In this document: positions 1-4,233 of the stretch, in pieces
Layout of the letters: each line of letters opens with the position of its first letter
Position numbering within the stretch: the stretch's first letter is position 1
Source of the DNA: Neisseriaceae bacterium
GTDB taxonomy: Bacteria; Pseudomonadota; Gammaproteobacteria; Burkholderiales; Neisseriaceae
DNA length: 6,505 nucleotides
Direction: 5' to 3'
Assembly: GCA_017446355.1 (NCBI GenBank)
Contig: JAFSQZ010000170.1
Span: 1-6,505, forward strand
Notes under the pieces: generated by a model
What the model saw: only the letters and a program-made list of their open reading frames with translations
What the model was told of the DNA's origin: nothing
The model's database searches: none
Translations under genes and position numbers: made by a program

Positions 1-724
1 AATGGACGTTATTGATGTTGCGTTTGGCATAAAGTTGTTGCACCTGTTCTAAATTGCCACGCCCTGTTTGATGGGTGATGTTTGGGCGTTGTGGTTCAGG
101 CAGCACGGATAATGCTTGTGGTAAAAGCTCATTGAGATGGCTCGCCCCCAAACTGCCACCGATTATGGTGATGTTTAATTTGCCTTGTCTGTTGTCAAAA
201 CGGTATTGTGGTTCAGGCAGCGTGGCGATGTCTTGGCGAACAGGATTGCTTACCCAGTTTTCACGTGGTTCATTAGGGAAAGCTTGTGGAAAAGCAAAAA
301 GTATGCGTTTTGCAAATATTGACAAGAATTTATTAGCCCAACCCACTACGGCATTTTGTTCGTGAATCACGATGGGTATGCCAAAGAGTCTGACCGCCAC
401 ACTTGGCACAGTAACAAAACCGCCAAACCCAATAACCAATTGAATATGGTGTTTTTTAATAATTTTTAAGACATCATAAGCGGCTTTGAGCACCATAAAT
501 GGTGCTTCCAATTTTCGTTTAATACCATTACCACGAATACCTTTCATCACAACGGTTTCTAAAATGATGTTGTGTTGTGGTATTAATCGTTCTTCCATAC
601 CGTTTTTGCTGCCTAGCCAGACAATGTGGTGTCCACGCTGTTGCAATGTTTGTGCAACGGCTAATGCTGGAAAAATATGACCGCCTGTGCCACCTGCCAT
701 AATGAGAATGTTTTTGCTTTCCAT
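1..724 (-). CDS. murG: MurG, UDP-GlcNAc:lipid I N-acetylglucosaminyltransferase (partial, 3' end off the left edge)
   Basis: MurG transfers GlcNAc from UDP-GlcNAc to lipid I on the cytoplasmic face of the inner membrane, giving lipid II, the last cytoplasmic step of peptidoglycan precursor synthesis. The frame is open from an ATG at 724 to the left edge, giving 241 residues of a family usually about 355 long, so about 115 C-terminal residues are missing. Visible motifs in order are the N-terminal glycine loop GGTGGH (residues 11-16), a second glycine-rich loop GFGGFVTVP (99-107), HEQNAVVG (121-128), NPVR (160-163), the loop IGGSLGA (188-194) that opens the C-terminal nucleotide-sugar-binding domain, and HQTG (218-221). 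The start is set by GGTGGH lying 10 residues in, as usual for the family; the ribosome binding site is weak (GAAAAGAA). It begins 26 bp after the ftsW stop, so co-transcription with ftsW is likely. Two DUS cores lie in the gene and both encode LPEPQ. Identification is secure. Confidence 0.97.
   Translation of the reverse strand, partial: MESKNILIMAGGTGGHIFPALAVAQTLQQRGHHIVWLGSKNGMEERLIPQHNIILETVVMKGIRGNGIKRKLEAPFMVLKAAYDVLKIIKKHHIQLVIGFGGFVTVPSVAVRLFGIPIVIHEQNAVVGWANKFLSIFAKRILFAFPQAFPNEPRENWVSNPVRQDIATLPEPQYRFDNRQGKLNITIIGGSLGASHLNELLPQALSVLPEPQRPNITHQTGRGNLEQVQQLYAKRNINNVH
95..106 (-). repeat. DNA uptake sequence core within murG (copy 1)
   Basis: The minus strand reads GTGCTGCCTGAA, an intact 10-bp sim-dialect core with both leading bases different from AG-simDUS (10 of 12). 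It encodes LPE in MurG (residues 208-210). It belongs to a 16-bp exact direct repeat with the next copy: TTGTGGTTCAGGCAGC occurs at 89-104 and 206-221. Confidence 0.8.
212..223 (-). repeat. DNA uptake sequence core within murG (copy 2)
   Basis: The minus strand reads ACGCTGCCTGAA, an 11 of 12 match to AG-simDUS with an intact core. It encodes LPE in MurG (residues 169-171), in the same reading frame and followed by the same PQ as the copy at 95-106. Confidence 0.83.
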
Positions 725-750
725 AATAGATTCTTTTCAATTAAACTGAA

Positions 751-1893
751 TTAGCTATTGTTTGCTGCAAAATGGTGAGATTTTGGTCCACTCACATCAT
801 AACCTAATTTGGTTTGACGATTTTCATAGTCTATACGTAATACAAACATTAAACACAGTATCATCACAAAGGTTGATGATCCCCCATAAGAAATAAAAGG
901 TAATGTTAAGCCTTTGTTGGGCAGAACACTAAAATTGGCACCCACATGAACAAGGCATTGCATTGCAATTAAAATGCTGATGCCAAACCCAACAAAGGAA
1001 TTGAAATAAAGTTTGAGATTGCGTGCAGTGGCAGCAATTTTTACAATACGATAACACAGCCATACATAAGTTATGACCAGTATGATTGCGCCTATCCAGC
1101 CGAGTTCATCGGTAATCACTGCAAAAATAAAATCGTTGTGGGATTCGGGTAAAAAACCATTTTTGAAAATGCCATTACCAAGACCACTTCCCAAAAAACC
1201 ACCTGAATTGATGGATAATAATGAACCAATGGTTTGTGCGCCGCGTCCATATGGATCATCAAAAGGCTCCATTGAGGCGAAGAAACGGTTAAAACGTCCT
1301 GTTACCACCATAAATAAGACGATGATTGGTAGTGCACCCATACCTATCTTGAACAATAACTTTATGGGTATTTTCACCAAGTATAACATCACCGCTAATA
1401 TCGCCAATACTACGATAGACGACCCAAGGTCTTTGGTGAGAAACATGGTAACACAAACACCAATCGTGGGCAGTATGCCAACAAGCATTGTGCGTTTGAT
1501 GTCTGCCAATGCTTCGGAACGGCGTTGAAAAAAGTCTGCTATGTATAAAATAACCCAAAGTTTGAATAGTTCACTGGGCTGAATATTGAAAAATGGGAGA
1601 TGAATCCAGCGACTCGCGCCATTGATGGGTCTGCTCAATCCTGCGATAACCAGTAAAACTGTAACCACAATAAATAATGGTTTTGCAAGTTTTGCCCACC
1701 ACCATAAAGGTATCTCAAATAGAAAACGAACAATAATAATGCTTGCAGCAATATAAGTCATTTGCAGTTTCAATACGTTACTACCTTGTTTCATAATGGT
1801 GGTTGAATAAATCATCACCAAACCAAAAGCCAGTAAACACAATACGCCAAACAATAAGCTGGTATCTATTTTTTTTCTAGGCATTTGATTCAT
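751..1893 (-). CDS. ftsW: FtsW, SEDS-family septal peptidoglycan glycosyltransferase
   Basis: FtsW is the integral membrane polymerase that joins lipid II into glycan strands at the division septum, working with the transpeptidase FtsI (PBP3). The 380-residue product is strongly hydrophobic with many membrane segments, the first at about residues 12-31. SEDS signatures visible are NGASRWI (91-97), QPSELFKL (105-112), DLGSS (155-159), the loop LPESHNDFIFA (248-258) with D254 at the position of the invariant aspartate required for polymerase activity, and LPNKGLTLPFISYGGSS (324-340). The usual QPDxG motif reads TKDLG here, so the Asp is kept but the Gln and Pro are not. The ATG at 1893 is preferred because AAGGA sits 7 nt upstream; a second in-frame ATG three codons on is less well spaced. 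The binding site is tandemly duplicated. The gene lies 55 bp after murD and 26 bp before murG. FtsW is favoured over the paralogue RodA because of its dcw neighbours. Confidence 0.97.
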   Translation of the reverse strand: MNQMPRKKIDTSLLFGVLCLLAFGLVMIYSTTIMKQGSNVLKLQMTYIAASIIIVRFLFEIPLWWWAKLAKPLFIVVTVLLVIAGLSRPINGASRWIHLPFFNIQPSELFKLWVILYIADFFQRRSEALADIKRTMLVGILPTIGVCVTMFLTKDLGSSIVVLAILAVMLYLVKIPIKLLFKIGMGALPIIVLFMVVTGRFNRFFASMEPFDDPYGRGAQTIGSLLSINSGGFLGSGLGNGIFKNGFLPESHNDFIFAVITDELGWIGAIILVITYVWLCYRIVKIAATARNLKLYFNSFVGFGISILIAMQCLVHVGANFSVLPNKGLTLPFISYGGSSTFVMILCLMFVLRIDYENRQTKLGYDVSGPKSHHFAANNS

Positions 1894-1895
1894 TC

Positions 1896-1919
1896 ATTAT
1901 TCCTTTTATTATTCCTTTT
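1896..1919 (-). promoter_or_regulatory. Tandemly duplicated ribosome binding site of ftsW
   Basis: Two perfect, adjacent copies of a 12-bp unit (plus-strand ATTATTCCTTTT, at 1896-1907 and 1908-1919) lie directly upstream of ftsW. Read on the coding strand each unit contains AAAAGGAAT, so the Shine-Dalgarno sequence is present twice. The proximal AAGGA is 7 nt from the ftsW ATG, which is good spacing. The distal copy is 12 nt further away and too far to serve that start efficiently. An out-of-frame ATG at 1897 begins a six-codon reading frame ending at TAG (1877-1879), overlapping the start of ftsW. The repeat is seen directly; any role in controlling translation is inference. Confidence 0.75.
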
Positions 1920-1926
1920 TCACGTT

Positions 1927-1938
1927 TTCAGGCAGCTT
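1927..1938 (-). repeat. DNA uptake sequence, sim dialect, in the murD-ftsW gap
   Basis: On the minus strand this reads AAGCTGCCTGAA, an 11 of 12 match to AG-simDUS with an intact 10-bp core. It is the only non-palindromic DUS of the window that lies between genes, sitting 11 bp past the murD stop and upstream of the ftsW ribosome binding site. It has no inverted partner, so it is not a hairpin terminator. Confidence 0.85.
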
Positions 1939-1948
1939 AATCACATTA

Positions 1949-3283
1949 TTACAGTGTTTTAAATGTTTCAATAAACACTTCAGAGCGGTGTGCATAGCCT
2001 TTAAACATATCAAAACTGGCACAAGCTGGACTTAATAATACGATATCACCTGATTGTGCTGCCTGAAAAGCTTTTGTGGTGGCTTCTGGCAAGGTTTCGC
2101 AAAATGTTAAGGCAACGCCACAATCTTGTAAATCCGCAGCAATTTTTGGGGCATCAACACCAATTAAATATACGGCACGTGCTTTTTCACGAATGACTTT
2201 ATTTAAGGGTGTGAAGTCCTGACCTTTGCCCATACCGCCTAAAATTAAACAAATTTTTTCAGGCAGCCCTGCAATGGCTGCAAGCGTTGCGCCGACATTG
2301 GTGCCTTTGCTGTCGTCAATAAAAGTAACGCCATTTTTTTCGCCAATTTTTTCTACGCGATGCGCCAAGCCTTGAAAACTTTTCACGCCTTTAACGAGCT
2401 TTTCACGCGCTAAACCAATGCTTTCGCATAATGCCAACGCCGCCAATACGTTGGCAATATTATGATTGCCCTGCAACAAAATGTCTTTTGCTTGCATAAT
2501 GGTTTCAGTTTGTTGTTTCAGGCTGCCTGAAACTTTATCGTAAACATAATCAACTGTTTGATTTAAAGAGAAATAGTGTTGACCTTGTGATGGACGTTTC
2601 ATAGCGACACACAAGACATCATCTGCATTTAATACTTGGGTTTGGCAACCGTTGAAAATCATATCTTTGGTTCGCGCATAATCCAATAAGTTGTCGTAAC
2701 GGTCTAAATGGTCTTCGGAAATGTTTAAACACGCTGCTGCGTCTGCGTTTAAACAAGGCGTGGTTTCCAGTTGAAAGCTGGACAATTCTAATACCCAAAC
2801 ATCAGCAGGTTTGCCATCTCTTTCCAACCACGCTTGTAAAACAGGGGTGCCAATATTGCCTGCGATAACGGTATCCAAGCCGCATTGTTGACACAAATGT
2901 CCGACTAAACTGGTGGTTGTGGTTTTGCCATTGCTGCCTGTAATCGCGATAATTTTATCGGATTGTTCGCGCAATAATTCTGCCAAAATCGCAACATCGC
3001 CAATCACTTGACCACCCGCTTGCTCAAACGCTTCAATTTCGGGCTGACGTTTGGAAATACCAGGACTTAACACGAGAATATCTTTATCTTGCAAAGCTTC
3101 TTTCAGGCTGCCTGAAAAAAGTTGTACGTTTTGCCATTGTTGTTGGATACGTTGTTTTAATTCATCGTTGATTGCTGCATCATAAGCATCAACTTTTGCG
3201 CCGACTTTGGCACAATAATGCAATACGGAAAGACCAGTGCTTCCTAAACCTGCCACCAAAACATTCTGGTTTTGCAAATACAT
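1949..3283 (-). CDS. murD: MurD, UDP-N-acetylmuramoyl-L-alanine--D-glutamate ligase
   Basis: MurD is a cytoplasmic ATP-dependent ligase that adds D-glutamate to UDP-MurNAc-L-alanine, the second amino acid step of the peptidoglycan stem peptide. The 444-residue product has full family length and three domains: an N-terminal Rossmann-like UDP-binding fold (VLVAGLGSTG, residues 8-17), a central ATPase domain with P-loop TGSNGKTTT (115-123), ELSSFQL (166-172), NISEDHLDRY (187-196) and K206 at the place of the carbamylated lysine, and a C-terminal domain with HNIANVLAA (274-282), AHRVE (307-311), DDSKGTN (323-329), LGGMGKGQDF (348-357) and SPACASFD (418-425). The ATG at 3283 puts the Rossmann loop at its usual distance from the N-terminus; the Shine-Dalgarno is weak (AAGAGAA). 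It starts 28 bp after the preceding small membrane-protein gene and is followed by ftsW, as in canonical dcw clusters. Four DUS cores lie inside it, two of them palindromic and both encoding SGSLK. Identification is secure. Confidence 0.98.
   Translation of the reverse strand: MYLQNQNVLVAGLGSTGLSVLHYCAKVGAKVDAYDAAINDELKQRIQQQWQNVQLFSGSLKEALQDKDILVLSPGISKRQPEIEAFEQAGGQVIGDVAILAELLREQSDKIIAITGSNGKTTTTSLVGHLCQQCGLDTVIAGNIGTPVLQAWLERDGKPADVWVLELSSFQLETTPCLNADAAACLNISEDHLDRYDNLLDYARTKDMIFNGCQTQVLNADDVLCVAMKRPSQGQHYFSLNQTVDYVYDKVSGSLKQQTETIMQAKDILLQGNHNIANVLAALALCESIGLAREKLVKGVKSFQGLAHRVEKIGEKNGVTFIDDSKGTNVGATLAAIAGLPEKICLILGGMGKGQDFTPLNKVIREKARAVYLIGVDAPKIAADLQDCGVALTFCETLPEATTKAFQAAQSGDIVLLSPACASFDMFKGYAHRSEVFIETFKTL
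2056..2067 (+). repeat. DNA uptake sequence core within murD, plus-strand orientation
   Basis: The plus strand reads GTGCTGCCTGAA, an intact sim-dialect core (10 of 12 overall). It is the only non-palindromic copy in the window oriented on the plus strand. On the coding strand it contributes FQAA to MurD (residues 406-409), so its orientation gives a different peptide from the LPE-encoding copies. Confidence 0.8.
2258..2269 (-). repeat. DNA uptake sequence within murD, minus-strand orientation
   Basis: The minus strand reads GGGCTGCCTGAA, an 11 of 12 match to AG-simDUS. It encodes GLPE in MurD (residues 339-342), the same LPE peptide produced by the two murG copies. Confidence 0.85.
2515..2533. 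repeat. Palindromic DNA uptake sequence inside murD (copy 1)
   Basis: A perfect 9-bp inverted repeat around a single T (GTTTCAGGC-T-GCCTGAAAC). The plus strand holds an exact 12-bp AG-simDUS and the minus strand an exact AG-kingDUS, because the two dialects differ only at the centre of this palindrome. It is coding and gives VSGSLK (MurD residues 251-256). No T tract follows on either strand, so it does not look like a terminator. Confidence 0.85.
3101..3117. repeat. Palindromic DNA uptake sequence inside murD (copy 2)
   Basis: A perfect 8-bp inverted repeat around a single T (TTTCAGGC-T-GCCTGAAA), holding an exact AG-simDUS on the plus strand and AG-kingDUS on the minus strand. It encodes FSGSLK (MurD residues 56-61), in the same frame as the copy at 2515-2533, so MurD carries SGSLK twice. 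The coding strand runs into GAAGC after the hairpin, which rules out a classical terminator. Confidence 0.85.
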
Positions 3284-3311
3284 AATTCTCTTTCTTTAAC
3301 TTTATTTTTAA

Positions 3312-4148
3312 CTATTGATTTTCATCACGATTGTTTTCAACGTCCACCGATAAAATTTTGGGTTCGTTTGTAGGCAAAGGTGTATTTAAATAAGCTGCTG
3401 CGTCATCAGCATTGCGGTATTGATGACCATCGCTTATTACGTCAATTTGTGTACTGCTCGCTTGATGATTGGGCATTTCTGTTGCGCTTGCTGTTTTGTT
3501 TTTCAATTCTTCTTCTGGACTTAACCAATGATTGGATTTTTGCGCCAGCAATACGGCTTTACTGGTTTGTGGATAATCCATACCCTGCATATTGGCATCA
3601 CTGACACCGACTACTTGTGCCACTACGCGCCGTCTTTGAGCTTGACGCACGGCATCATCAAACCATTTTTCGTGATTCACCAATAATTCAACCACTTGTT
3701 CTTGTCCTGACAATAATGGTTCTTTTAAGGCAACTGGAATAATCACTGCTTCGCCCACTGCTTTTTGTGCATCATTGAGCCATAAGTTTAATTGAATAAA
3801 CACTTGATTGGTTGTGAACGCTGCCTGATTGTGGATTTTTAAATGAATAACAGGACGACTTTTGACATAAGAAAAATCGCCTGCCTGAATCAATACGTCT
3901 TCACCATTACTGTTTGCACTGGCTTTCGCCGATAAATCGTTTTCTGTCCAAGCCACGCCAACATCAGATGCTTGCGATAAGTTTTCATTAGAAACATACA
4001 CGGACGGATTGGCAACTTTATTGTCATTGATTTGTTCAGCACGGATACCGACATCTTGAATAAAACGATAACCTAAATAAGCCACGCCACTGAATAAAAT
4101 GACTGCGGTTAGCCAAACAGCGATTTTATTGTTTAGATTTTGATTCAT
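3312..4148 (-). CDS. Unrecognised single-pass membrane-anchored protein, 278 residues
   Basis: I do not recognise this family. The product starts with a short polar stretch, then one hydrophobic segment (about residues 9-30) that looks like an uncleaved signal anchor; there is no lipobox and no cysteine anywhere. Residues 31-85 are polar and probably a linker. Residues 86-205 alternate hydrophobic and polar positions (VIHLKIHNQ, VFIQLNLWL, VVAQVVGV), suggesting a beta-sandwich, resembling in general pattern the Ig-like FxLYD-type domains of envelope proteins. The tail (210-278) is rich in D, E, N and A and looks disordered. By topology the bulk should lie in the periplasm. The start is well supported: AGGA (rc of 4156-4159) lies 7 nt before the ATG. 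It stops 28 bp before murD and begins 85 bp after maeB, behind a possible terminator, so it may be the first gene of the murD-ftsW-murG transcript. A role in envelope assembly or division is only inferred from position. Confidence 0.82.
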   Translation of the reverse strand: MNQNLNNKIAVWLTAVILFSGVAYLGYRFIQDVGIRAEQINDNKVANPSVYVSNENLSQASDVGVAWTENDLSAKASANSNGEDVLIQAGDFSYVKSRPVIHLKIHNQAAFTTNQVFIQLNLWLNDAQKAVGEAVIIPVALKEPLLSGQEQVVELLVNHEKWFDDAVRQAQRRRVVAQVVGVSDANMQGMDYPQTSKAVLLAQKSNHWLSPEEELKNKTASATEMPNHQASSTQIDVISDGHQYRNADDAAAYLNTPLPTNEPKILSVDVENNRDENQ

Positions 4149-4204
4149 TTAACAATCCTGACACATTTGCCTTAAAACAATATTCAAAATAAAAGTGTTT
4201 AAAG

Positions 4205-4223
4205 TTTTCAGGCTGCCTGAAAA
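4205..4223 (-). terminator. Inverted DUS pair downstream of maeB, possible terminator
   Basis: A perfect 9-bp inverted repeat around a single central base (TTTTCAGGC-T-GCCTGAAAA on the plus strand) lies 10 bp past the maeB stop codon. In RNA it would fold as about 8 bp with a 3-nt loop. Inverted DUS pairs serve as terminators in Neisseria. Against this, the bases that follow on the maeB strand (AAAACTTTAAACACTTTT) are not a clean T tract, so termination may be partial. The same element carries the sim-dialect DUS on the plus strand and the king-dialect DUS on the minus strand. Confidence 0.5.
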
Positions 4224-4233
4224 AGGATAAACA

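Noticed and set aside
528..740. Minus-strand 70-codon frame beginning with TTG at 740
   Set aside because: It overlaps the start of murG in another frame; murG is supported by its GGTGGH and later motifs, whereas this frame has none.
1073..1528. Plus-strand reading frame of 151 codons
   Set aside because: It lies wholly inside ftsW on the opposite strand, has no ribosome binding site or recognisable domain, and is rich in residues expected from the antisense of a membrane protein.
2515..3117. The two palindromes in murD as intragenic terminators
   Set aside because: Neither is followed by a T tract on either strand and both are in-frame coding sequence of an intact gene; a DUS role explains them.
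3820..3889. Two further DUS-like words in the unknown gene (3820-3828 and 3880-3889)
   Set aside because: Each departs from the 10-bp core (GCTGCCTGAT and CCTGCCTGAA), and single core mismatches are expected to weaken uptake, so they are not listed as DUS.
95..4223. Repeated TTCAGGC words as a CRISPR array
   Set aside because: The copies are irregularly spaced over 4 kb, mostly within genes, far shorter than CRISPR repeats, and no cas gene is present.
4149..4233. Promoter for the unknown gene and murD in the 85-bp gap
   Set aside because: The stretch is AT-rich, but the best boxes (TTTAAA and TATTGT, 15 bp apart) are weak and badly spaced, so no promoter is called although one is plausible after the possible terminator.
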